This document shows, one piece after another, positions 16,966 through 26,315 of a stretch of 60,101 nt of DNA. Position 1 is the stretch's first letter. Each line of letters opens with the position of its first letter. Source of the DNA: Bacillota bacterium. GTDB lineage: Bacteria > Bacillota > Clostridia > Clostridiales > Caloramatoraceae. The position numbers and the translations under genes are program-made. The notes beneath the pieces were generated by a model. It was given only the letters and a program-made list of their open reading frames with translations, was not told where the DNA came from and made no database searches. Where the stretch lies: the NCBI GenBank assembly GCA_023389275.1, contig JAEWEN010000017.1:1-60101 (forward strand). The letters run 5' to 3'.

Positions 16966-18000
16966 GTGAAATCTAAATATCTATGTATATTTATTCCTAT
17001 TAGTTTAATATTGTCATATTATAAACTTTATACTTTATGTTTTATTGCTACTTTTTTAAGCATTATACCTTTAACTATAATACTTTGCGATTACACAGAT
17101 AAAATATCTTGTAAACTCGGAGATAAGGTAGGCGGAATTATTAACGCATCAACTGGAAACATTCCTGAACTTTTAATATGTATATTTGCTTTAAAGTCTG
17201 GTATGAATGACTTAGTTAGAGCTGGAATTATTGGTTCTATAATCGGAAATATGCTTTTAGTTTTAGGAATCAGTATATTTGCTGGAGGTATAAAATATAA
17301 AGACCAAACATTTAACAAAAATATTGCAAGAACAAATTTTGGTCTTTTATCTATATGTATAACAGGTATTTTAGTTGTTTCTATATGTAATCTAGCATTA
17401 AATGTTTCTCCTAATATTTATTCATTAAGTGTAGGTGTATCAATAATATTAATTATTATTTATGTGCTAGGTCTTATTTTTTCTCTAGTTACTCATAAAA
17501 AGCTTTTTACACATGAATGTTTAGATAATAATCCAAAAGAAGATATAAACATAAAAAAATGTATACTTGTTTTTGTTTTAATAGGTATTGTTATGGTTTT
17601 TGAAAGTAACATTTTAGTAGACAGTATAGAATATATTTCAGAAACATTTAATATATCTCAGCACTTTCTTGGGATAATTATTGTGCCTTTAATAGGTAAT
17701 ATAGGAGAATACGCTACTGCTATTGTTATGGCACTTAGAAATAAAATAAATCTATGTATAGAAATATCTGTTGGCTCTAGTATGCAAATAGCCTTACTTT
17801 CTGCACCTGTTTTAGTTATTTTAAGTATGTTTTTAGGAAATCCATTAAGCCTTGTTTTTCCTATATATCATATACTTTGTTTAATAATTGCACTTGTTAT
17901 AGCATTTTTTGTGTTCCAAGATGGTAAAACTTATTGGTTAGAAGGTAGTATTATGGTAGCAACTTATGTAATCCTAGCTTTAGGATATTATTTCATGTAA
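16966..18000 (+). CDS. cation/calcium:proton antiporter of the CaCA (CAX) family
   Basis: An antiporter of about 344 aa with 10-11 hydrophobic helices and the two-fold alpha-repeat layout of CAX exchangers. The first repeat motif is GGIINASTGNIPELLICIF and the second is PLIGNIGEYATAIVMAL, where the acidic residue of each GNxxE is the cation ligand. The second motif reads GNIGEY rather than the common GNAAEH. I take GTG at 16966 as start because AGGTGG at 16952-16957 is 8 nt before it; GTG codons at 16954 and 16957 overlap that site. Confidence 0.88.
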   Translation: MKSKYLCIFIPISLILSYYKLYTLCFIATFLSIIPLTIILCDYTDKISCKLGDKVGGIINASTGNIPELLICIFALKSGMNDLVRAGIIGSIIGNMLLVLGISIFAGGIKYKDQTFNKNIARTNFGLLSICITGILVVSICNLALNVSPNIYSLSVGVSIILIIIYVLGLIFSLVTHKKLFTHECLDNNPKEDINIKKCILVFVLIGIVMVFESNILVDSIEYISETFNISQHFLGIIIVPLIGNIGEYATAIVMALRNKINLCIEISVGSSMQIALLSAPVLVILSMFLGNPLSLVFPIYHILCLIIALVIAFFVFQDGKTYWLEGSIMVATYVILALGYYFM

Positions 18001-18036
18001 AAAAAGGCTATTTTCTTTTAAAGAAAATAGCCAAAA
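18000..18036. terminator. bidirectional terminator between the antiporter gene and sdaAA
   Basis: GGCTATTTTCTTT pairs with AAAGAAAATAGCC, with A-runs on the left and AAAGTTT on the right. It works for both convergent genes. Confidence 0.8.
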
Positions 18037-18038
18037 GT

Positions 18039-18908
18039 TTATTCACCTAATATTTCTTTTCTAAGTCTTATTCCTGTAGGAGTTGCAGCCATACCTCCTA
18101 GAGCTGTTTCTCTTAAAGTATGAGGAAGTGCTTTTCCTACTTTGTACATAGCCTCTACAGCTTCATCAAATGGAACAATACTTTTTACTCCAGCAAGTGC
18201 AAGATCTGCTGAAGTTAATGCATTAACTACCCCTGATGAGTTTCTTTTTGCACAAGGAGCCTCAACAAGACCAGCTATTGGATCACAAACAAGTCCTAAA
18301 ACATTTTTAAGTGCAATACTTGCAGCATGGAAAGACATTTCACTTGTCCCTCCTGCCATTTCTACAATAGCTGCTGCTGACATAGCCGCTGCTGATCCAC
18401 ATTCTGCTTGACATCCACCTTCAGCACCTGCTACAGTTGCATTTCTAACAATAATTTGTCCTATTCCTGATGCTGTAAATAAAGCTCTTACCATATCTTC
18501 TTCTGAAGAACCTAAAACCTCTGCTGCTGTAATAACTGCTGATGGTAATATTCCACAAGAACCAGCTGTTGGAGCAGCTACTATTTTCCCCATTGCAGCA
18601 TTTACCTCAGAACATGATATAGCTCTTGCCATAGCCTTATTAATTACTTCACCACATAATGTTTTTTTAGAAGAATATTCATTTATTCTTTTAGCATCTC
18701 CACCTATAAGTCCACTAACTGACTTAACTTCTTCTTCTAAACCTTTATTTGCAGATTCTATCATTATATTTAAATTATGTTTCATTTTTTCTTTTATTTC
18801 TTCTTCAGATAATGTATTTAATTTAGCTTCAAATTCTAAAACTATATCACTTATTTTACATTCTCTATCATTAGCCATTTCAAGCAATTCTTTCCCACTT
18901 GTATACAC
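18039..18908 (-). CDS. sdaAA: L-serine dehydratase, iron-sulfur-dependent, alpha subunit
   Basis: The catalytic subunit, about 289 aa, of the oxygen-labile [4Fe-4S] enzyme that converts serine to pyruvate and ammonia. Family stretches are KMKHNLNIM, APTAGSCGILPSAVI, GGCQAECGSAAAMSAAA, CDPIAGLVEAPC and GGMAATPTG, with the cluster cysteines in those segments. I start at GTG 18908, with GAGGTGG 5 nt upstream, giving an MYTSGKELL N-terminus typical of the family. It lies 14 nt behind sdaAB. Confidence 0.95.
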   Translation of the reverse strand: MYTSGKELLEMANDRECKISDIVLEFEAKLNTLSEEEIKEKMKHNLNIMIESANKGLEEEVKSVSGLIGGDAKRINEYSSKKTLCGEVINKAMARAISCSEVNAAMGKIVAAPTAGSCGILPSAVITAAEVLGSSEEDMVRALFTASGIGQIIVRNATVAGAEGGCQAECGSAAAMSAAAIVEMAGGTSEMSFHAASIALKNVLGLVCDPIAGLVEAPCAKRNSSGVVNALTSADLALAGVKSIVPFDEAVEAMYKVGKALPHTLRETALGGMAATPTGIRLRKEILGE

Positions 18909-18922
18909 GTTTTCCACCTCAC

Positions 18923-19588
18923 TTAATTTTGCAGATTAATAGCCTTAACATACATAACTTCAGGCAATTTTTCTATAATCTCAACTACTTTTTTAGGTAT
19001 TTCTGAGTCTGTTTCTAATATAATAAAAGCGTCATCTCCGCTTCTTCCCATTCTCATAGTTGCTATACTTATATTATTTTCAACCATAAGAGTTGATATT
19101 TTAGATACTAATCCTACAATGTCTTTTTGTCTTATAATTAGTGTAGGATGAATTCCTGAAAACTCTATTTGCTCTCCATCTATATCAGTTATTATAATAT
19201 TTCCCCCACCTATAGAAGAACCTGTAATCTCAGATACACTTCCACTTTCTAAATAAAATACCATTCTTACTGTATTAGGATGCTCATCGCCTAGATCAGT
19301 TGGAATAAACTTAACATCAATACCTTGACTTTCTGCTATTTCAAGAGCATTTCTAAGTCTTTCATCATCTGTATCCATTCCTAAAATTCCTGCTACAAGA
19401 GCCCTATCTGTTCCATGCCCTCTGTATGTTTCTGCAAAAGAACCATGTAAATAAAATTCTACCCTTTTAAAATCTTCCCCTATTATTCCTCTAGCAACCT
19501 TTCCAAGCCTAGCTGCCCCTGCTGTATGGGAGCTAGATGGTCCTATCATAACCGGCCCTAAAACGTCAAAAACACTATAGTTTTTCAT
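18923..19588 (-). CDS. sdaAB: L-serine dehydratase, iron-sulfur-dependent, beta subunit
   Basis: The 221-aa partner of SdaAA. The N-terminal beta-domain carries FDVLGPVMIGPSSSHTAGA, and the C-terminal ACT domain (about 150-221) starts at LIIRQKDIVGLVSKISTLM and includes NISIATMRMGR, consistent with a serine-binding regulatory role. RBS AAGGAGG precedes the ATG. It is the first gene of the two-gene operon. Confidence 0.95.
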   Translation of the reverse strand: MKNYSVFDVLGPVMIGPSSSHTAGAARLGKVARGIIGEDFKRVEFYLHGSFAETYRGHGTDRALVAGILGMDTDDERLRNALEIAESQGIDVKFIPTDLGDEHPNTVRMVFYLESGSVSEITGSSIGGGNIIITDIDGEQIEFSGIHPTLIIRQKDIVGLVSKISTLMVENNISIATMRMGRSGDDAFIILETDSEIPKKVVEIIEKLPEVMYVKAINLQN

Positions 19589-19760
19589 TTTACCCTCCTT
19601 ATTTATATAACCCCATTTTTTCTTTGTTGTATTGTTATTTTACCACTATATCCATCTATACTCAATAATATTATATGTATAATTATTGTAAATACTGTAT
19701 CATTTTAATATTAAATTGCATATTATATATAGTATTGGTTTTTAGTATATGGAGGTAAAT

Positions 19761-20204
19761 ATGTATAATTTCGAAGACAATAGTATATCACATACAAAGA
19801 AACATAGTATGTTTATTTGTCCAAACATAAAAAAAGATGTAAATTCTGTAGATGATAATAGACACAATAATAACTATTTAAATTTAGAATATTCCTTTGA
19901 CCCTAATGATTACTTAGAAGAAAAAATTGACGATATTTTAGATAACTATAATGATGAAATGATTCATTTTAATCTTATGAATAGAAAGCCACCTAACCCT
20001 CATCATAACCATAACTTTAATCCAAATTATGATTTTAATCATGGAGGTTTTGAAAGAAGAGTTAATTGTATACTACGAAAAATGGAGATAAACAATCCTG
20101 ATATATTTAGATTCTTAGTTTTTAAAGGTATACCTTACCCTGTTGCTAAAAATCTTGTTAGAAATATTATTGTTTTATCTCTTAGATATGACAATTGTAT
20201 ATAA
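19761..20204 (+). CDS. small hypothetical protein with an Asn/His-rich centre
   Basis: About 147 aa; I do not recognise it. An in-frame ATG lies at 19749, but GGAGGT (19752-19757) makes the ATG at 19761 the likely start. The acidic first half is followed by a low-complexity stretch rich in Pro, His and Asn (about 80-100, including NPHHNHNFNPNY). A more ordered C-terminal part contains FRFLVFKGIPYPVAKNLVRN. No signal peptide or membrane segment is seen. The promoter region upstream is AT-rich, and a strong terminator follows. Confidence 0.7.
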   Translation: MYNFEDNSISHTKKHSMFICPNIKKDVNSVDDNRHNNNYLNLEYSFDPNDYLEEKIDDILDNYNDEMIHFNLMNRKPPNPHHNHNFNPNYDFNHGGFERRVNCILRKMEINNPDIFRFLVFKGIPYPVAKNLVRNIIVLSLRYDNCI

Positions 20205-20237
20205 AAAAAGGGAAGCTAATAGCTTCCCTTTTTTTAT
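20203..20237. terminator. bidirectional terminator
   Basis: The perfect inverted repeat AAAAAAAGGGAAGCT / AGCTTCCCTTTTTTT with a 3-nt loop lies between two convergent genes. Confidence 0.9.
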
Positions 20238-21085
20238 ATAGACTTTCTTTTAAATCCACTTCCTTGTACCTCAGATGCATCTATTATTGTTATAAATGCT
20301 GTAGGATCAACAGATTCTGTAAGTCTTTTAACTCTCATTAACTGTTTTATAGGAACTATACAGTATAAAACTCTTTTCCTATCTCCAGTATATGCACCTT
20401 CTCCATAAAAATAAGTAACCCCTCTATTTAAGGTACTCATTATAACTTTTGATAATTCTTCTTCTTTTTCTGTTACTATAAATAGAAGTTTTTTTCTATC
20501 TAATCCTTCAATTACTCTATCCATTAAAAGTGTTGTTATATACATTGCCATTAAAGTATATAAAATTATATCTACTCCACTTATAAATGCACCAAGTCCT
20601 ACTACTGCAACATTCATAACAAATGACATTGTAGATATAGCAGCACCTGTTCTTCTTTTTAAAACAACAGCTATAATGTCTATTCCTCCAAGTGATCCTC
20701 CGTATTTTAGTATAAGCCCTATTCCAATACCACTTAAAGCTCCTCCATAAAAACTTGAAAGTAGTATATCATCTGTGTGAATATAAGAAGATACTCCTTG
20801 AGTTAATATAAGAAATATAGAGTTAGAAATAGTTCCAAGAAGACTATATATTATAAAATCTTTGTCTATTTCTTTCATTCCAAATATGAAAATAGGAATG
20901 TTTATTAGAAGAATTAAAAATCCTGTTGGTATATTAGCTACATATTCAACTATAATAGCAATACCTGTAACTCCTCCACTTATTAGTTTATGAGGGATTA
21001 TAAAAGCATTTACTCCTATAGCTGATATAAGACTTCCTAAAAGAATCATAACTATTCTTAATACAAACTCTTTTTTATTTTGCAT
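20234..21085 (-). CDS. YitT-family membrane protein (DUF161 + DUF2179)
   Basis: A 283-aa protein with five to six N-terminal hydrophobic helices, including LISGGVTGIAIIVEY and YGGSLGGIDIIAVVLKRR, followed by a cytosolic C-terminal domain of about 80 residues (FIVTEKEEELSKVIM, GAYTGDRKRVLYCIV). That layout is the YitT family found in several copies in most Firmicutes. Its function is not established. It is monocistronic. Confidence 0.88.
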   Translation of the reverse strand: MQNKKEFVLRIVMILLGSLISAIGVNAFIIPHKLISGGVTGIAIIVEYVANIPTGFLILLINIPIFIFGMKEIDKDFIIYSLLGTISNSIFLILTQGVSSYIHTDDILLSSFYGGALSGIGIGLILKYGGSLGGIDIIAVVLKRRTGAAISTMSFVMNVAVVGLGAFISGVDIILYTLMAMYITTLLMDRVIEGLDRKKLLFIVTEKEEELSKVIMSTLNRGVTYFYGEGAYTGDRKRVLYCIVPIKQLMRVKRLTESVDPTAFITIIDASEVQGSGFKRKSI

Positions 21086-21110
21086 ATTTCTCCCCCTTTA
21101 TCATATGTTT

Positions 21111-22457
21111 TTATTTACCTGATATAGACATTTCTTTTATAACTATACTTGAACTTCCATATGCGCCTGCTACAGAAGGTGATGTAAGTTTAAAGTCATT
21201 TGCTACTTCTTCTACTTCTTTTAGCATATCATAAAAGTTTCCTGATACTGTTATTTGCTCAACAGGACCTTCTATTTTTCCATTTTTAATTAACTTACCA
21301 ATAGCAGCTAAAGAAAAGTCACCTGTTACAGAGTTTGCTCCTGAATGAAGTCCTTGAAGCTCTGTTATAAAAAGTGCATTATCACTTTCTTTTATAATAT
21401 CCTCAAGGCTTTTCTCACCTTTTTCTATGTACATATTTGTAGGTCCTATATCTACTGATGATTTATATGAACCTTTAAACCCATTTCCAGTAGATTCTAC
21501 TCCATCTTTTTTAGATGTTTTTAGATTATGAAGATATGTTTTTAAAACACCATTTTCTACAAGTGTTTTTTTGTAAGTTGCAACTCCCTCATCATCAAAT
21601 GTACATTTTGTACAAGCTTCATCTAAAAAAGGATTATCAACAATAGTAATTTTACTTGATGCTATAGACTCATTTAATTTACCCTTTAATAAAGATAGTC
21701 CCTTGTGTACAGACTCTGCTGAAAAAACAGAAGAAAATGTACTTAGCATATCTGCTACAACATCATATCTTAATATAGTTTTATACTTTCCAGTTGGAAT
21801 AGATTTTGCTCCAAGTTTTGAAACAGCCTCTTCTATTGCTTCATTTGCCATACCGCTAAAATCAATACTATTATAATTTTCTACTATTTTAAAGCTACTT
21901 CCACTTTTAACATCTTCTCCATCTTTTGCAACTACGCTTATATATGCAACGCAAACTCCAGAAAAGTCTACTAGATCTACACCTTTAGTATTTATTATTC
22001 TTCTATTTCCTTTAGCAGTTTCTAGTATACAATTTTGAACAGAATCTATTTTTGAATTTTTATATCCTAATTTTTCAAGCTCTATTGCATCTTGTATTTT
22101 ATTAATAGTTTCTATTTCCTCATATTTACTTTTAAAAGCTTCATGATAATTTTCACTACCTTCAAAAATAAACTCTTCTCCTTGAATCTCTACTTCTTCT
22201 AAATTTTCCTTAGCAGACTTTAAAAGATATTGTATATCCTCATCACTAAATTTTTCTGTAAAAGAATATCCCATTTTACCATTAATAAGTCCTCTAAAAG
22301 AAAGTCCTCTTGATGTATTTACATTATAAGAGTCTATGTCTTTTTCATATACTTTTATTTCAAAACTATCACTATCAACATAGTAAACTTCCATTTCCTC
22401 AAAGCCTATTTCTTTTCCTTTTAGAAATAGTTTATCTGCAAACTCTTTTATATTCAT
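21111..22457 (-). CDS. pmbA: TldD/PmbA-family protein, PmbA-like
   Basis: About 448 aa; the non-metal-binding partner of TldD. The family C-terminus is clear: NGFKGSYKSSVDIGPTN, GLHSGANSVTGDFSLAA and a final VAGAYGSSSIVIKEMSISG. It lacks the HExxxH motif, as PmbA proteins do. TldD/PmbA form a hexameric peptidase linked in other bacteria to peptide maturation and unfolded peptide degradation. The ATG at 22457 is preferred (GAGGTGA upstream) over an upstream GTG. It directly follows tldD. Confidence 0.92.
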   Translation of the reverse strand: MNIKEFADKLFLKGKEIGFEEMEVYYVDSDSFEIKVYEKDIDSYNVNTSRGLSFRGLINGKMGYSFTEKFSDEDIQYLLKSAKENLEEVEIQGEEFIFEGSENYHEAFKSKYEEIETINKIQDAIELEKLGYKNSKIDSVQNCILETAKGNRRIINTKGVDLVDFSGVCVAYISVVAKDGEDVKSGSSFKIVENYNSIDFSGMANEAIEEAVSKLGAKSIPTGKYKTILRYDVVADMLSTFSSVFSAESVHKGLSLLKGKLNESIASSKITIVDNPFLDEACTKCTFDDEGVATYKKTLVENGVLKTYLHNLKTSKKDGVESTGNGFKGSYKSSVDIGPTNMYIEKGEKSLEDIIKESDNALFITELQGLHSGANSVTGDFSLAAIGKLIKNGKIEGPVEQITVSGNFYDMLKEVEEVANDFKLTSPSVAGAYGSSSIVIKEMSISGK

Positions 22458-22468
22458 ATTTTTCACCT

Positions 22469-23848
22469 CTACTTTCCTCCACCTACAGTTATATCCTTAA
22501 CTCTAATTGTTGGCTGACCTACATTTGCAGGAATACTACCACTTATAGAACCACACATTCCTTGGCCCATAGTAAGATTGTTTCCTATCATATCTATATT
22601 CATTAAAACCTCTGAGCCTTTTCCTATTAATGTTGCTCCTCTTACAGGTTTATCTATTTTTCCATTTTTAATTAAATATCCTTCTAAAACAGTAAAGTTA
22701 AACTCTCCTGTTACAGGATTTACTGATCCTCCACCCATGTGTTTTGCATATATTCCATTATTTGTTGAAGATATAATCTCATCAAATGTACTTTTACCTG
22801 GTGCTATAAATGTATTTGTCATTCTTGAAGTTGGAGCATACTTATAATTTTGACGTCTTGAACTTCCTGTTGCCTCCATTCCCATTCTTCTTCCATTAAG
22901 TTTATCTATCATATAACCTTTTAATATACCATTTTCTATTAAAATGTTTCTTCTAGTTTTATTTCCTTCATCATCAATAGTAGATGAACCCCATTCATTA
23001 GAAATTGAACCATCATCAATAGCAGTTAATATATCAGAAGCTATTTTTTGGCCTAATTTATTTGAAAAAACAGAATGTCCTTTAGCAACTGATGTAGCCT
23101 CTAATGAATGTCCACAGGCTTCGTGAAATATAACTCCACCAAACCCATTATCTATAACAACATCCATAACCCCTGAAGGACATTTTTCAGCATGAAGCAT
23201 AGTAGTTGCCATTCTTGATGCTTCTTTTCCATACCACTGTACATCTATGTCATTAAAAAATTCAAATCCCTTAGCTGCTCCAGGTCCATAAAATCCTGTT
23301 TGATTTTCAACTCCATCTGATGCAACAGATTGAACAGCCATTCTAGTTCTAACTCTTCTATCTTCCGTTAAAAGTCCTTCTGAATTTGCTATATATATTT
23401 TTTTATCATTATCAGAATATCTTGTCATAACTTGAACTATTTCATTTGAATAATTTTTAGCTGCACTATATGCTTCCTTTATTTTTTCAATTTTCTTATT
23501 CATAGATATGTCGCTTGGATAGTATTTTATAGGATTTATATTATTATGACTTTTTAAAACAAGATCAAAACTTATATTACCGTTTCCTTTTATAGCACTT
23601 GCAGCATCCTCTGCACACTTTAAAAGTCCTTTCCTTGATACATCATTAGTATGTACATAAACAGACTTTAGTCCATTAAAAACTCTTATACCTGCTCCAA
23701 AAGTTTTACCTGATAAAACATCTTCTACTTTACCATTTGATATAAAAGCAGTATTAATTTTTTCTTCTTCTATGTAAATTTCTGAAAAATCTCCCCCTGT
23801 GCTTAAAGCCTTTTCTAAAACTTCATAGGTTAAATCTTTACTTATCAT
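22469..23848 (-). CDS. tldD: TldD-family metalloprotease, catalytic subunit
   Basis: A 459-aa protein with the zinc-binding motif HEACGH near residue 240 in GGVIFHEACGHSLEAT, and downstream GSSTIDDEGNKT and a third metal-ligand region GGGSVNPVTGEFNF. The RBS GGAGGTG precedes the ATG. It is 11 nt upstream of pmbA, so both subunits are made together. No obvious substrate peptide gene is adjacent. Confidence 0.93.
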   Translation of the reverse strand: MISKDLTYEVLEKALSTGGDFSEIYIEEEKINTAFISNGKVEDVLSGKTFGAGIRVFNGLKSVYVHTNDVSRKGLLKCAEDAASAIKGNGNISFDLVLKSHNNINPIKYYPSDISMNKKIEKIKEAYSAAKNYSNEIVQVMTRYSDNDKKIYIANSEGLLTEDRRVRTRMAVQSVASDGVENQTGFYGPGAAKGFEFFNDIDVQWYGKEASRMATTMLHAEKCPSGVMDVVIDNGFGGVIFHEACGHSLEATSVAKGHSVFSNKLGQKIASDILTAIDDGSISNEWGSSTIDDEGNKTRRNILIENGILKGYMIDKLNGRRMGMEATGSSRRQNYKYAPTSRMTNTFIAPGKSTFDEIISSTNNGIYAKHMGGGSVNPVTGEFNFTVLEGYLIKNGKIDKPVRGATLIGKGSEVLMNIDMIGNNLTMGQGMCGSISGSIPANVGQPTIRVKDITVGGGK

Positions 23849-23961
23849 AAATTACACCTCCACATTTAATATAGTATATTATAATAGTATTAAGCAAATA
23901 TTAAATAAATATTATATTACTAATTTTATTATATCGCAAATTAAAAGGAGGTTTTGTTAAA

Positions 23962-24510
23962 ATGTGGAGCATTTATACTAAAACTGGTGACAAAGGCCTA
24001 ACTTCTACAGCAAATAATGAAAGAGTTCAAAAAAATAGCTTTTTAATTAATCTTCAAGGAGATATTGATGAGGTAAACGCATACGTTGGGAACCTTAGAA
24101 GTATTTTATCTAAAAACGAAACTATTAATAGTATTGATTCAGATCTTAAAATAATACAAAAAAACTTATTTTTAATTGGAAGTGAAGTATCATTTTCTTT
24201 TAAAAAGGCTTATATTAAAGAAGAAGATATAAAATATCTTGAAGAAAAAATAGATTTTATGACATCAAATTGTAAGGATTTAAACTTTTTTATATATCCT
24301 AGTGGTACATTGTCTGCAACTACTTCCCAAGTAATACGCTCTATTGTTAGAAGATGCGAAAGAAGTTTTGTTAGCTTTTTAAATAGTATTTATATAGAAG
24401 ACTATCCATTAAGTTATCAGTATATTAATAGACTTTCTGATTATTTCTTCTCATTATCTAGATACATAAATAAACTTGAAAACTTTTCTGAAGAGCCTTT
24501 AGAAATTTAA
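23962..24510 (+). CDS. ATP:cob(I)alamin adenosyltransferase, PduO type
   Basis: A 182-aa enzyme that attaches the adenosyl group to cob(I)alamin. Family motifs are YTKTGDKGLTST at the N-terminus, the GDIDEVNAYVGNLR region, RSIVRRCERSF and INRLSDYFFSLSRYIN. The usual GG(E/D)R after the first motif reads NNERV, a small deviation. The ATG has AAAGGAGG upstream. No cobalamin-dependent enzyme is in the window apart from QueG, which uses the cofactor differently. Confidence 0.9.
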   Translation: MWSIYTKTGDKGLTSTANNERVQKNSFLINLQGDIDEVNAYVGNLRSILSKNETINSIDSDLKIIQKNLFLIGSEVSFSFKKAYIKEEDIKYLEEKIDFMTSNCKDLNFFIYPSGTLSATTSQVIRSIVRRCERSFVSFLNSIYIEDYPLSYQYINRLSDYFFSLSRYINKLENFSEEPLEI

Positions 24511-24543
24511 AGCTATATATGGGCTAACCCATATATAGCTTTA
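24508..24543. terminator. bidirectional terminator
   Basis: AAAGCTATATATGGG pairs perfectly with CCCATATATAGCTTT around a 4-nt loop, between convergent genes. Confidence 0.85.
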
Positions 24544-26196
24544 ATCCTCAAAACAGCTTCCTCCAATAAATTCTTTTATAATAGAATTTGGAGGAATTAT
24601 ATTTCCATCTGCTTCTTTAAAATAAGATATTATACCTAAAAGTCTTCTTGCTTCTATATAAGAAGGATTTCCTTTTTGTATACTTTCTAAAAGCGGCTTA
24701 GCATATTTTTTAAGAATACTCATTTCATATATTACTGTAGAGTTAAACATTACATCTGCTTCTTCTTGGAAAGGAAATATATTTTTATTTTCCCCTCTTC
24801 TAACTGATGGCCAACCAAGAATTGTAGTTTCTGCATTACGTCCTCTTGTTCTATTATCACGAACTATTCTTCTAAGTATTCTAACATCTGTTGTAGGCAT
24901 TCTATTGTGATCATCAATATTTAATTGAGTTAAAGCACTTACATATACTTTAAATTTATTTTCTCTAGGAATTGAACTTGTTAATACTTCATTTAAGCCG
25001 TGTATGCCTTCTATTACAATTAAAGTATTTTTCTTCATTTTAAATCTTTTGCCACTATCTACTCTTTTCCCTGTTAAAAAATCAAACTTTGGTAAATTAA
25101 TTTCTCCTCCATTTAAAAGTATCGAAAGATGCTCATTAAAAAGATCTACATCTAAAGCTTTTATACTTTCAAAATCAAATTCACCATTTTCATCTCTTGG
25201 AGTAATTTCCCTATCTACAAAATAATCGTCTAATGATATTGGATAAGGATCAAATCCTAAAAGTCTTAATTGTATAGAAAGTCTTTTTGAAAAAGTCGTT
25301 TTTCCTGAAGAAGATGGTCCTGCAATAGTTACAAGTTTTATATTATCTTTATTTTTATATATTTCATCTGCAATTTTTCCTATTTTTTTCTCATGCATAG
25401 CCTCTGAAACAAGTATTATATCCTTCATCTCACCAGAGTCTACTTTATCATTTAAAGCTCCAACATCTGCAACATCTAAAATATCTGCAACGCTTCTTGT
25501 TTCATCAAAAACCTTAGCAAGCTTTGGTACATCATTAAACACTGGAAGTTTAAAATTTGTGTTTTCCTTAGGGCTTAGTAATATAAAACCTCTTCCATAC
25601 TTAAAAATGTCATATACCTTTAAATATCCTGTAGAGGAAAGCATTGTTCCATAAAAATAATCGTAAAATCCTTCACATTTATATAGTGTTATATAAGGTA
25701 AATCTAAATGTCTTAAAAGTCTTAATTTATCTTTCATAGAATATTCAGTAAATATTTTTTCAGCTTCTGAATACTTTACTTTTATTCTTTCAATTTCTAA
25801 ATCCTTTTCTACTATATCTTTTATTTCATCTTTTATACTATTAATAATATCCTCTGTTAAATCACCTATATTTTCAATTTCTCCATATAAACCTTCATTT
25901 AATGAATGTTTAAGAATTACCCTAGCATTAGGATATATTACCTTTACAGCTTTAATAAAAATAAATGCTAATGTTCTAAAATATGCTTTTGCACCAAGAT
26001 CACTTTCCATTCCTAAAAGTTTTATATTTGTATCATAGTGAAGCATTTTTGAAAGATCAACTTCCTCTTCTCCATCTAATATAGCTATAAAAGGATCTGT
26101 TATATTTTTTTCACATCCTAATATTTCATTTATACACATTCCAGGACTAAATTCTTTTACATCTCCTCCTGAAATATATGCCTTTTTTAATTCCAT
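24541..26196 (-). CDS. nucleoside/uridine kinase fused to a threonyl-tRNA-synthetase-like N-terminal region
   Basis: A 551-aa two-part protein. Residues about 1-230 resemble the TGS and second additional domains of threonyl-tRNA synthetase (HYDTNIKLLGMES, YFRTLAFIFIKAV). Residues about 280-551 are a uridine-kinase/phosphoribulokinase P-loop domain with GPSSSGKTTFSKR (about 293-305), SLDDYFVDR, NLPKFDFLTGKR and VIEGIHGLNEVL. This fusion is common in Clostridia. Its natural substrate is not settled, with a nucleoside most likely. It is monocistronic. Confidence 0.88.
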   Translation of the reverse strand: MELKKAYISGGDVKEFSPGMCINEILGCEKNITDPFIAILDGEEEVDLSKMLHYDTNIKLLGMESDLGAKAYFRTLAFIFIKAVKVIYPNARVILKHSLNEGLYGEIENIGDLTEDIINSIKDEIKDIVEKDLEIERIKVKYSEAEKIFTEYSMKDKLRLLRHLDLPYITLYKCEGFYDYFYGTMLSSTGYLKVYDIFKYGRGFILLSPKENTNFKLPVFNDVPKLAKVFDETRSVADILDVADVGALNDKVDSGEMKDIILVSEAMHEKKIGKIADEIYKNKDNIKLVTIAGPSSSGKTTFSKRLSIQLRLLGFDPYPISLDDYFVDREITPRDENGEFDFESIKALDVDLFNEHLSILLNGGEINLPKFDFLTGKRVDSGKRFKMKKNTLIVIEGIHGLNEVLTSSIPRENKFKVYVSALTQLNIDDHNRMPTTDVRILRRIVRDNRTRGRNAETTILGWPSVRRGENKNIFPFQEEADVMFNSTVIYEMSILKKYAKPLLESIQKGNPSYIEARRLLGIISYFKEADGNIIPPNSIIKEFIGGSCFED

Positions 26197-26315
26197 TAAA
26201 CTGCCTCCTTACAAGCATCAATATTTTTGCATATATAATAATATGAAAAATCCCCATATTAATGCTTTACTTTAAGTTAATTCATTATTATAACACAGTA
26301 AAATTTCAATATTTT

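Noticed and set aside
22310..23126. Plus-strand ORFs within tldD/pmbA
   Set aside because: These are antisense shadow frames caused by low GC content in a long gene.
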